Position numbers and translations under genes: made by a program
The notes under the pieces: model-generated
What the model saw: only the letters and a program-made list of their open reading frames with translations
What the model was told of the DNA's origin: nothing
Databases searched by the model: none
Part shown: in pieces, positions 47,170 to 57,487 of the stretch
How positions within the stretch are numbered: position 1 is the stretch's first letter
Layout of the letters: each line of letters starts with the position of its first letter
NCBI RefSeq assembly: GCF_001704415.2
Contig: NC_030816.1
Location: 76,401,713 to 76,465,712, forward strand
Source: Capra hircus
Lineage: Eukaryota > Chordata > Mammalia > Artiodactyla > Bovidae
Direction: 5' to 3'
Length of the DNA: 64,000 nucleotides

Positions 47170-48470
47170 ATTCACTACATGGCATGCCTAAAAAAACAAC
47201 AATAACAAAATGCTATTTTCCCATTCTTTCCAGGAAGGAGTAAAAACTCATTTCTTTAAGACTGCCATTTCTCTAACAATAAGGTGTGAACACCTTGGAA
47301 GTAAGGTGCCAGAAAGACAAAATAAATGATTTGATTATTTTCTTAATGAAATGTACAATCTGATCAGAAATCTGGCATGGAAACAATGAAATATAACAAT
47401 ATGGTAAGAAGTACACTAAAGAAACAAACCAGGTTTCTGGCTAATAAATAAGGAGTGATCAGTTCTGTCTTGCCATATTCAGTAACTGTTCATTCATTTA
47501 CCACGTGTTCATTTCTTTATTCTTCCTACAAACATGCACAGTGCTAGGTAAACACTGACAACTGAAGTCTCATCCTTGCCTTTGAGGAGCTTAGATTTTG
47601 ATGAAAAAGAGAAAATGAAGAAATGATATGTGAGCTGCATCTTGAGAGGCAGATACAAGCCAAGCAGAACACTTCTGGCTTCCGAAACATAAAGAAGGAA
47701 AGTTGAGATTCTGAAAGCGAAGAGTGTCACAGCACCCAGGAGATTAGGGGAGAAAGAACGGGAAGAGAAGTGGAAAAGAGATGAGATGTGCTAAGATACA
47801 TGACTGACGGGCGGACGGGAGTAAGATTATAAAGGCTCCCAGAGTGACATGATAATGAATTTGTCTGTACTTTTAAAGATTAATAAGAACTTTTCCCAAG
47901 ATCTATTTGTGGAGGAATGATAAGATCAATTCTGATTTTGAGTGCAGAAGTTTGAGGCAAGGCTGTTGGAAGAGTCAGTTTAGGAAGTAAATAAAATAGT
48001 TAAAGTGGTTTACGTCAAAAGCCTACTTTTAAACAGTGGGGGTGAGAGGCAAGGACTGGATTGCTAAATTCACAAATCGTCATGATGTGAGACAGAAGGA
48101 GCTAGAAATGATGTCTTTTCCAACCGAATGATTAGATGGATGCTGCTGCCTCAGAGGATACATGATGAGGAGCAAGCTCTAGGGATTAATGGGGCACAAA
48201 GTTTAGGATATGATGAGTCTGGAAATAACAATTCTTAGGTCCAGAAAAGATGACAGAATGTATTGCACTGAGTTACATACTGTGGCATAGAGTTGAAGCC
48301 CAATGAAGGATATGTTTCATTCTGAAAGGGGGTGGACTAAGAAGAATGAACTTTAAAAGGTTACAGGAGGAGGAATCATAGGTGAAGAAAAAATAATTAG
48401 AAAGGAAGGAGGTGAAGCGGGTAAGTGTAGCAAAAAACTAAAGGTGGGAAAAGTTTCAAGAAAGAACTTG
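47170..48470. other. SYNE1: Intron, unique sequence
   Basis: No gene or clear mobile element recognised. Confidence 0.55.
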
Positions 48471-48474
48471 TGGA

Positions 48475-48805
48475 CTGGGGAATAAGACTGATGGTATTTA
48501 AGGGTACAAACTTGTCATGAGCAGTAAAAAGCCACATGGATTGAATGCATAGTAAAATGAATATAAATAACAAGAGCGTACTATAATTTCGTACTGTGAT
48601 AAATATTGCTACAATGGCCACCACATTATATATTATTGATGTATCAAAATAATACATTGTACACCTTAGAATTACAATGCTGTGTATCAAGTACATTCAA
48701 TTAGAAATAATTTTTAAGTAGTGTCATATATACATGTAAGTGAATCACTTTACACTTGAAACTAACATAATATTGTAAATTTACTAATTAAAAAACAAAA
48801 AGCAG
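48475..48805 (+). repeat. L1 3' UTR fragment
   Basis: 'aagggtacaaacttgtcatgagcagt', 'gatgtatcaaaataatacattgtacacctta', ending 'acttgaaactaacataatattgtaaat' and an A-rich tail. Confidence 0.7.
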
Positions 48806-48809
48806 TATC

Positions 48810-50080
48810 AGGACATGGTTATCAGGTGTTTAGAAACCTAGCGTGCCACAGTCAAGTGATCTTAAAAGATGATAAATATTTATTAGTGTGCAGGTTATTG
48901 GATATGTCTGCATGTTTCCAAATTTTATGTTACACAAACTAGCTACAAAATTACTTTAGAGTCACTAAAAGTTATCTAAAAATTTAAAAAAAAGAAAAAA
49001 ATTTTAAAAGAAAGTGTTGGTCAGGATATGATCTAAATGCCCTCTTCACTGGAGTTCACCTGGTTTCCCTCATGAAAGTGTAGCTCCCTAGACCCCCACT
49101 GTCCTATGGAGCCAGAACCTCAGGGGATATGGCCAGGGAATTTCCATTTTTAAGAAGCAAGCCTTGGGTGTGGTGAATTGTGGAACCAGAGGTCTGCTGA
49201 GTCAAAGGCAGAGCAGGACAGCATGATGAGGCCTAAAGAGAGTCATTAAAGAGGTCTGCTGACCCCAAGTGAGTAGTTTAGCAAGCACCGTGGAAACAGC
49301 ACACAGGCGGCGTTTGGCTTCAGAAATATGCTTATGATAAAAGAGGAGTGCTGATTATTTTAAGAAAGCAGGCAGGGAAGCTGAGTAAATATGGTTCAAA
49401 ACAGGTAGAATTATCTGGCTAAAAGAAAAAATTTGATTTTTCGTTCTGTTTAATGCAGTTGAAGGCTTGGAATCACTTTAGAATGTTTTTAGGCAGAGAA
49501 AAAGGAACTCATGAGATAAGAGCCAAAGACAAAAGAAAAAGGCGGGAAGTGATACGTGAATATAGATGATGGCGTGAGGACGCACAGGAGGTAGGGTCAA
49601 GGGTACAAGGGCGTGGATAGATACATAAGTTTTGAAAGGAATTTCCCAGTGAGGGCAGAGTGTGAGCAGGAGTTTGGGAGGGACACAGATAGTACTTTTC
49701 AACTCTGTTAATATCAAGTAACAGCAGCAAAAAACCCTTATGGAGTCCGTGTTGATGGGCTGACACGGCTGCATGTATGCACACGGAATGCTCTGAAAAG
49801 AAAGGGGATGGGGAAGGGGAGCACGTGATCAATTATTTCTGATGCAGCCCTCATTTGAAATTCAGTTTTGCTTTTAGACCATAAGCTTTTTAAAAAATAT
49901 ATTGTAGACTTTTTTTGTTCAGGAAATGTGGTCACCTTACTGACACTGCTTATAACAGAAACAAATGGCACATAAGCAAAATACTGCCATTTCCAAGGTG
50001 TCAATCCGGCTCGACCAAAGAAGTATCTGCTTGGAAAAAAAATGTCAAGAGCATTATGTCTTTTAAAACTCTAGAGATGT
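48810..50080. other. SYNE1: Intron, unique sequence
   Basis: No gene or clear mobile element recognised. Confidence 0.55.
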
Positions 50081-50087
50081 GATAGGG

Positions 50088-50215
50088 ATTTCTCTGGCAG
50101 TACAGTGCTTAAGATTCTCTTGATTCTATTGTAGGGGCCACAAGTTCCATCTCTGGTTGGGAAGCTAAGATGCCGCATGCCCAGCAGAAAAAAGAAACAG
50201 CAACAAAAACTCTAG
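50088..50215 (+). repeat. CHR-type tRNA-derived SINE
   Basis: 'gggatttctctggcagtacagtgc' to 'gccgcatgcccagcagaaaaaag'. Confidence 0.8.
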
Positions 50216-50219
50216 GGAT

Positions 50220-51350
50220 GTGATATGTTTCAGGAAGGTATCTGCAACGGAATGTCCTCAAAGATGGATAACCTGCACTCAGAATGACCAAATCTCTCTA
50301 TTCTGTTACTCCCAGATGGTAAAGAAGGGATTCTCAAGCTAGAATTGGTCGCTTAGGGGTGTCTTCCTACCACACAGGCCAAAGCTAACTCTCTCCCCAC
50401 CTCCTCGCTCCCATGACTCTCCAGAAAAATCTGACAGGCTTCTCCGGTCAGGAGCCACCTTTCTGAAGAAACTCTCATAACCAAACTATGCTGAGAATTT
50501 TTATTCATTTTTAATTGCTTAAAATAGATATCATCACTTCTGTTACATTTTCTGTAAATCAATGTTTACAAAGGAAAATCTAGTCATGATACCTTCACTT
50601 TTCCTTTTTGAATGCTTAAAAGGATTTTCACGATGCTCAGTTCTTGATAGTATCTATATTTCATTAATTATAATAAAACCCCTTATGTTTGAATAACATT
50701 TTCAGTGTGTAAAGGCATGTTAAGGTGTGTTACCTTACATTGTTTAAAAAATGTGTATTTAAAAATTATATTTATATTCTACAATAGATTCAATCGATAG
50801 GGAACAGAAAACATGCATTACAATATATTTCTCATGACTTGTAATTCCATTCCAGATAAGACTTCTCTAATTAGCTTTCTAAGTATAATTTGTACCTGTC
50901 TTGAGAGCATTTGAAACATTAGCCTTGAACAATAATTCCAAGCACTTTTACACACAACCCACTCACATTTCTCTCATACATCAGACAAAATTCACCTGAA
51001 GGTCGGTTAGAGAAGCTACTGGGTATAAAGTTCAGGATGCATATCCTACTAACAATGATCATGGCACGGGCTTGGGGTTTAACATGACCTTGGCCTTCCT
51101 GCCTCAGTGTCCCATATGGAAAGGACAGTCTACAATCAATAAAGCCACTGGAATAGGACTGAAGAGTGGCTCATTGATCTGAGATGTCTGTCTTGGTTTT
51201 ACCCCAGTTAAGAATGTCCTCGCAGGAACCTCTCCCACTGGACCAGCTTCCTGTCTTCAGATCTGATAGGATGGGAATGCTGACCATGCTTTGGGATGGG
51301 GCTTTACAATAAACTTACAATAGCATCAGGCTTTTGTGTGGAGCTAAAGG
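50220..51350. other. SYNE1: Intron, unique sequence
   Basis: No gene or clear mobile element recognised. Confidence 0.55.
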
Positions 51351-51351
51351 C

Positions 51352-51452
51352 TTTGAGTTGGTGATAGACAGGGAGGCCTGGTGTGTTGCAATTCATGGGG
51401 TCACAAAGAGTCAGACACAACTGAGCGACTGAACTGAACTGAACTGAAAGGC
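51352..51452 (+). repeat. BovB 3' tail
   Basis: Only the last 100 bp, 'gagttggtgatagacagggaggcctgg' to 'gcgactgaactgaactgaactgaa'. Confidence 0.88.
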
Positions 51453-51487
51453 TTCGAGGGTACCTCACTCAGTGCCTGCTTCCTTCT

Positions 51488-51772
51488 TGCTGCTGCTGCT
51501 GCTGCTAAGTCGCATCAGTTGTGTCCGACTCTGTGCGACCCCATAGGTGGCAGCCCATCAGGCTCCCCCGCCCCTGGGATTCTCCAGGCAAGAACACTGG
51601 AGTGGGTTGCCATTTCCTTCTCCAATGCATGAAAGTGAAAAATGAAAGTGAAGTCGCTCAGTCGTGTCCCACTCTTCGTGACCCTGTGGACTGCAGCCCA
51701 CCAGGCTCCTCCGTCCATGGGATTTTCCAGGCAAGAGTACTGGAGTGGGGTGCCATTGCCTTCTCCTTACTC
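51488..51772 (-). repeat. Bov-A2 dimeric SINE, antisense
   Basis: Two monomers back to back: 'ctgctgctgctgctaagtcgcatcag' unit, linker 'gaaagtgaaaaatgaaagtg', second unit to 'gccattgccttctcc'. Typical Bov-A2 structure. Confidence 0.93.
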
Positions 51773-51939
51773 TTGTTCAAACTCTCTGTTGTTATTTATG
51801 CTCGTGTTCTTCCTTCCCATGGGAAATTCCCTGGAAAGCTAGAACTGTGAATTTCTACTTTGAGTTTTCTCTTTCCATTTTTGGCTGCCATACTAAGCTC
51901 AGTACCTTGCACAAAGCTGGGTTCTATTTAAATATCTAC

Positions 51940-52165
51940 TTTCCCTGATGGCTCAGAGGGTAAAGAATTTGCCTGCAATGCAGGAAGACACAGCAGATAC
52001 AGGGTCAATCTTTGAGTCAGGAAGATCCCCTGGAGAAGGAAATGGCAACCCATTTTAGTATTCTTGCCTGAAAAATCCCATGGACAGAGGAGTCTGGCGG
52101 GCTACTGCCTAACAGGTCACAAAGAGTCGGACCCGAATGAGTGACTAAGCAAGCAAGCAAACATT
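51940..52165 (+). repeat. Bov-tA SINE
   Basis: 'actttccctgatggctcagagg' to 'gtgactaagcaagcaagcaaac'. Confidence 0.92.
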
Positions 52166-52169
52166 AATA

Positions 52170-53790
52170 ACTGGTATTCTAACTAAAATATTTTTATTTT
52201 GTTAACATATTTTATTTGACATTAAATGTATACTTAAATTTTCTTCCAGATCATTTGCTAATGATATATTTGTTAAGGACAAAAATTAATTGATTTTCTT
52301 GGTTCAAAATTCACTTACAAAAATGATCCAAGACACAAAGGCTATGAATAAACACTGTTCCACCGGATATTATCTACAGTAGCCAAATAATTTACAGATC
52401 AGTAATCCTGTATAGTATTGAAGGAGTTCCAGTAGTCAGAGCAGTTAGTGTAATATGCCAAGGGCATTGTGACATGGAAATGCTTGTTCATATAGTCCAT
52501 TAAGGACAAGTTCCTCTTTCAGATGAATGTGTAAATCTTAGTAAAGTCAGGGAGGTTGAACGCTTAAGTGGTTCTCCCTTCCCATTTTAAAAAAAGTGCA
52601 CTTTACCACAAATAGCAAAATACATTGCGTGTGTAAGTGTTGGGGCTGGGGGAAGGGTGCTGATATGAGCTGAGACGAGGTGGGGGATAAAGTCCCCATA
52701 CATCACCCTTGAGCTATTAAAGTTGATATTGGTGGGACAAGGGATCATTCTTTTTTCAGAGAAATGTCCTACTTTTTTTTTTTCATTATTTCTTTAAAGG
52801 CAACTTTGACTAAAGTGTCAACAATAGTTTTATTTATCTATCATTGTAAGAAGCTTGAGCAACATTCTTTTTGGTAGCATCCAGGATTATAATTCAAAAT
52901 AAGTGTTTACGGATGTCACTTGTCTGGGTAAGTTTAGCAAACCTGGTCTATCTGTAAGTCCCTGCACCTGGTCCCTCCTTCAGAGTCTCCTGTGTTTCCT
53001 GAGTATTTGATCTTTCTTGCGAAGGGTTCTAATACCAAATCCAGTTGTACGGCTTCTTAATATTGCCACATGAATACACACATATACGCATACATACATA
53101 CACATTTCATATATACCTCACTACTTTCCTTCAGACAAATTTAGTATTACATACACCAAAACCAAAAAAAAAAAAAAAATTCATGTGCTCAATATATCAG
53201 AACCAAAAGTACCATTAATAAATTCTACCCATCAGTAGGGGTTTATTTGGGTGATGTTATGGTACAAAAAAAAAGTTGAAAAATAAAGTGAAAATTCCTG
53301 ATGTAATGTTATTCTAACTGAATAAAAATCATTAGGTAAATATCTGCATTATGCACTAAATTACCATTTTAGACATGCATTTCCCCATTTGCACATACGT
53401 TTGAAAACCTTTATACTAGTCAGTGACCAATACCTACTGCCATACCTAAAGAGAAACAACTTTCTCTCATACACACAACCCTCCAGGCTGCTGAAACATG
53501 AGAGATTATTTTATTTCATAAAGGGAACACTTTCAGTTACAAAGCTGTGAACTGGCCATGACTGAATTTTAGTTTTAGCAGCAGCCGTCCTTGAAATAAC
53601 AGATGATGGACTGACAGGATCTTTCCATTGGACCTTGTTTCTGAATCCCTTTCCTGTGTCTCAGACTCTCTACTGTAACCATACCCCTCATGTGACGATC
53701 CTAATCCAGAGACAACTGGATACCGAGCCATGACAAAGCCCGTTAACCTTTCCATCTAGCTTCACAGGCCAGCAGAGGGACAAGAAAAAC
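52170..53790. other. SYNE1: Intron downstream of the alpha-2 exon
   Basis: Unique AT-rich sequence with a (CATA)n patch at 53075-53105 and an A run at 53164-53179. No exon recognised. Confidence 0.55.
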
Positions 53791-53795
53791 TAACA

Positions 53796-53986
53796 AATAA
53801 CTCTTAGGAGTGCATGGCCAACAACCTCCTAACACCAGTCAGCCCCACTTCACACCGGCAAAAACAATTATGGACTAAAACACCAGCATCCATCCTATCA
53901 CCCCTACGTAACAAGAAAGTTATGCCCAAGGGAAGAAACTCAAGGAGGTGCCTGCCTTGCGACATTGCAGTTACAGTCCGGGAGGT
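53796..53986. repeat. Inverted repeat arm 1 (source), includes end of alpha-2 exon
   Basis: About 93% identical, as reverse complement, to 54729-54918, with one 1-nt length difference. It spans the alpha-2 splice donor and the last 31 nt of the alpha-2 coding exon. The coding content makes this the source copy. Confidence 0.9.
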
Positions 53987-54047
53987 CTGCATCCGCACAG
54001 CCATCGTCTGCCATCCTCGGGCCACAAGAATCTTCCGCCACCACCAT
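53956..54047 (-). CDS. SYNE1: nesprin-1 alpha-2 private first coding exon
   Basis: Codes for the N-terminus of the short muscle isoform nesprin-1 alpha-2, which anchors centrosomal and kinesin machinery to muscle nuclei. Thirty codons begin MVVAED and contain the Cys/Asp-rich stretch DADLPDCNCNV. The last two bases (AG) join the first base of the 46.1 kb exon to make Arg31. I recall the human isoform having a very similar 31-residue start. MVVAED is the first in-frame ATG; the frame above it is open but holds no ATG. Its context is weak (T at -3), while Met12 has a strong one (A at -3, G at +4), so initiation at Met12 is possible. There is no usable acceptor, as expected for a first exon. The donor is AAG|GCAGGC, a GC type. 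Confidence 0.88.
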
Positions 54048-54290
54048 GAAGTATCCACTTGCAAAAGTTAGGTTTGCAGAGCAAAAGGCTGAATCTTGAG
54101 TGGGGATGAAAGGTTCCCTGGTCTGTGTATGGAAGTATGAAAATGCTCCCTCCAGACAAATGTTGGTAAGTCTCTGCCTGATAATATGACACTGAGCAGT
54201 GAGTGACAAGTGGTCATGCTTCTAAATAAAACCTACATTCATTAACATGTGCCAGGCTTGATCTCCTGGAATGTAGGCCACGAGGGTAAG
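54048..54290 (-). promoter_or_regulatory. SYNE1: Probable alpha-2 5' UTR and internal promoter region
   Basis: The region directly upstream of the alpha-2 start codon. On the minus strand it holds a TEAD/M-CAT type word ACATTCCA (plus-strand TGGAATGT at 54267-54274), E-boxes at 54207-54212 (CAAGTG) and near 54245-54250 (CATGTG), and an A/T box TTTTATTTAG at 54222-54231 that is one base off a MEF2 site and could also act as a TATA-like box. An upstream out-of-frame ATG at 54217 opens a 49-codon uORF ending at 54068 if transcription starts above it. The motifs fit a muscle promoter, but single matches are common by chance. I cannot place the transcription start. Confidence 0.45.
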
Positions 54291-54641
54291 AAGGGGAAAG
54301 GCTCAGGGTAATCTGGAAGGAGGGGGAGGCTCCAGGTCTAAAGAAAGAAGGGAGCAGAAATAAGACTGGCTGCAGACATCGCCATTCTGGAAGGACCTTC
54401 CCCCTTTTCTAGCAGGCAGTCTGTTCAAGTTGGAAAAGATATTTGAAAAGACAAATGACCCAAACACAAACAAGCAAAACTGCCACAAGTACAGCAAACT
54501 GTAATAGCAAAAAGGAGCAACTTCTATTTTTCTTCAGTTTGCTTGCCAGCTAAGTGATGTAAGTAGGAGTCTAAGGGGTTGTTTGGGAAGATGGGATGGG
54601 CAAGAAATTCTGCTCAAAAGTGATTGGTCTTCACCTTGACA

Positions 54642-54974
54642 AATTACTCATCCTCTCAGTACTTCAATTATATGGTGTAAAAGGTTATCAGGAGGATTAA
54701 ATGAGGTGGTACCTGTAAACCACTTAGCACCTCCCTGACTGTAATTGCAATGTTGAAAGGCAGGCACCTCCTTGACTTTCTTCCTTTGGGCATAACTTTC
54801 TCGTTACTGGGGGTGATAGGATGGATGCTGGCGTTTTAATCCATAATTGTTTTTGCCAGTGTGAAGTGGGGCTGACTGGTGTTAGGAGGTTGTTGGCCAT
54901 GGACTCCTAAGAGTTATTCTTAGCACAATATATTTATTCCAATGAACTAAATACAAGGCAAAGCTTTATAGACA
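54642..54974. other. Three-part templated mosaic insertion
   Basis: Part A, 54642-54730: reverse complement of 56378-56466, 89/89 identical. Part B, 54729-54918: reverse complement of 53796-53986, about 93%. Part C, 54915-54974: direct copy of 55778-55837, 56/60. A and B share AC at their joint; B and C share TATT. All sources lie within 1.8 kb. Confidence 0.88.
54729..54918. repeat. Inverted repeat arm 2, copy of the alpha-2 exon end
   Basis: On the plus strand it still reads LPDCNCNV, then the same GGCAGGC donor region. It has no splice context or start of its own. Confidence 0.88.
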
Positions 54975-54979
54975 ATTTG

Positions 54980-55775
54980 AGCAGGAAAAGGAATGAAGAA
55001 ATACTATTCTCCACTTACCTCAACCTTTGTCCTTTTAAAACTAATGCTATAAAGTGACAAAAATAACATGTTCATTTTAAGGTAATTAAAAAAAAATGTT
55101 CATTTGCTTTGTGGAATTTCAGTTAACTTGGGGGGGGGGATGGAATTGCAAGAATTTCTAAATTTTCTGCACTGATTCTATATAAACTTCATAATTTAAG
55201 CTTTTAAAGAAATAAGCTCCCAAGTGATTCATTACTGGTAATTAAAAAAAGAAATGTGACCAATGCTGTCTGCTTTAAATCCTTTGAGGATTTTAAAATA
55301 CATATACACAAATGACTTATGAATAAATAAATAGGCAATAAACGTTTGCTAAGCTTTTTTTTAAGGCCAATATAATGAGTTTTAACTAAAATAAAACAAG
55401 GCACTTGGTTCTAGTTATATGAGTTGATTGCTTTTAAAATAATTATACATTTTCTCTATAAAAGAAACAAACCTGAATTTTTACATTAAAAAAATCCAGA
55501 AAACTTAGTTAAAAATAAAATTATTTTTAAAATGCTATTAAAGATATAATATTTTTATTCTTTATAAAACAATCACTTCACTGACATATTATTTTCATCA
55601 AGATGGAAAATATTGGTTGCAATTCCATAATAGAAGGTAAATTTGTTTTTTCTTGATTACTACCAACATTAAAAAAAACTGAGACCTTTAAAATTTGTTA
55701 CTGTCATTATTTCCTTAGAAAATTCCCTTTTACTATATTTGCATTTTCCCATGGGTTAATTTTTTTTCCATGTTC
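54980..55775. other. SYNE1: Intron, AT-rich unique sequence
   Basis: Contains a G run (ggggggggg) near 55131-55139. No gene recognised. Confidence 0.55.
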
Positions 55776-55777
55776 AC

Positions 55778-55837
55778 TATTCTTAGCACAATATATTTAT
55801 TCCAATGAACTAAATATAAGGCAAGGCTTTGCAGACA
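55778..55837. repeat. Source of mosaic part C
   Basis: Direct-repeat partner of 54915-54974; 60 bp, four differences, no gap. Confidence 0.88.
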
Positions 55838-56019
55838 TGTTTATCATAGTAGCAAAAAATGACAATAATATAAAGTTTCATCAGTAGGGAAAATACTAGA
55901 TAAGTCACATTATATAAAACTATGGAATGATCTAAAAGAATAAGATTGGCACATCGAGTATATGAGAGTATACATGATCCTTTCCCCTGTGTTGTCTCAC
56001 TGGAGAAGTGGCAGTTATT

Positions 56020-56115
56020 TTAATGAACAGTTTGAAAATGAGGAATCCAGGACTCAGAGAGGTTATACAGTAAGCCCTAGGTCACACAGCCAGAGCAAGG
56101 TGATCTAAAGCTAAG
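56020..56115 (-). repeat. MIR SINE fragment, antisense
   Basis: 'ccaggactcagagaggttatacagtaagccctaggtcacacagcc' is antisense MIR core. Confidence 0.65.
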
Positions 56116-56344
56116 ATGGTGTCATTTCTGAGCTTGCTGCATCAAAGCATTTCCGATTCTGGCCTGACTTTTCTGAATGGATCACCATGAGGTAATACCA
56201 GCCACAAATTCCAAGAATTACGTTTTCTTTTTCTTCTAGTTTGGGCAGAGCTCCCACTGGACTGAAATTCCTACTGGGGGCAGCTGATTCAACTTTGCAA
56301 AGCCCTCCTTATTCTCCATGAGCCTCTAAACTCCCTCTAGGATG

Positions 56345-56490
56345 AGAGCTGACATTTATTGATTGAGCTGCTTCACTGTGCTAAGTGGTTTACAGGTACC
56401 ACCTCATTTAATCCTCCTGATAACCTTTTACACCATATAATTGAAGTACTGAGAGGATGAGTAATTCATCAAATATCACAGTGCAGGTGA
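56345..56490 (-). repeat. MIR SINE, antisense; source of mosaic part A
   Basis: 'gacatttattgattgagc', 'ctgtgctaagtggtttacaggtaccacctcatttaatcctcc' follow antisense MIR. Positions 56378-56466 are perfectly repeated, inverted, at 54642-54730. Confidence 0.85.
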
Positions 56491-56799
56491 AGCAGAAACA
56501 TTTTATAATTCAAGCAAGTGAAGCCCCGAGCCCAGGCTCTGCTGTACTACTATCTGCATGTAGGGTGCTTTTCACATGCTGTGTCTCAGGCTGAGAAGCT
56601 CAACAAAACACTGGAGGGACTACTACCTGCAAAGAACTACATTAGGTTCTGGGGTTACTGTGGCCATCAAGCTTGATACACTGAACATTTCAACAGAGGA
56701 AAGAAACTTTCAGTAATCTTCAAAACGGGATATTGATTATAAACAAGGGAACTGCTACCAACTGTGTACAGAAAGCCTAGATAAGAAGTAAAGTACAGT

Positions 56800-56998
56800 A
56801 AGTAAAGTCGCTCAGTCGTGTCCGACTCTTTGCGACCCCATGGACACCAGGCTCCTCCGTCCATGGGATTTTCTAGGCAAGAGTACTGGAGTGGGTTGCC
56901 TTCTCCTTCTCCAGGGAACTTCCCAACCCAGGGATCGAACCTAGGTCTACCCGCATTGTAGACAGACGCTTTAGCTTTACCGTCTGAGCCACCAGATA
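56800..56998 (-). repeat. Bov-tA SINE, antisense
   Basis: 'aagtaaagtcgctcagtcgtgtccgactc' to 'accgtctgagccaccag'. Confidence 0.92.
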
Positions 56999-57487
56999 AG
57001 AAGGGTGTGATCTAATCTGGAGAAAAGGAAGAACATGAAGAATTAGGAGCTGGCTGGTCCAGACAGAGAGAGAGGGGGCAGGAAGATGAAACAGAAGAGG
57101 GGAGGCTCTCAGGTGAAGAGCCCTGAATCCTTGCTTTATCACTCTTATGTTTGGGGAATCCTTTTCTTTTTCATCTTTATATCCCCAGAGGTGTCTGGAA
57201 ACTATGCCCGACTACCTGCTTTGGTAATAAGATGTTACTGGAATCTATTATGTTTCTCTACATACTGCCTAAGGCTGCTTTGGGGATTTTTTGGCAGAGG
57301 GCTTTGTCAGAGGCTGTTCTGCCCACAAAGCCTTGAATATTAGTCATATAGTAATCCAGTCCTGAGAGAGTTTGCAGCTTCTGCCATGTGGCAATATGCA
57401 GAGGAAGTATTAATACTTAATACACTTTTGTATACAGGAGGCATTCCATAGTTTTTAAAAACTGTATTTGTTTTTCCTGTTTTTGAG

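Noticed and set aside
53814..54071. 85-codon plus-strand frame
   Set aside because: Opposite strand of the alpha-2 exon and its inverted-repeat arm.
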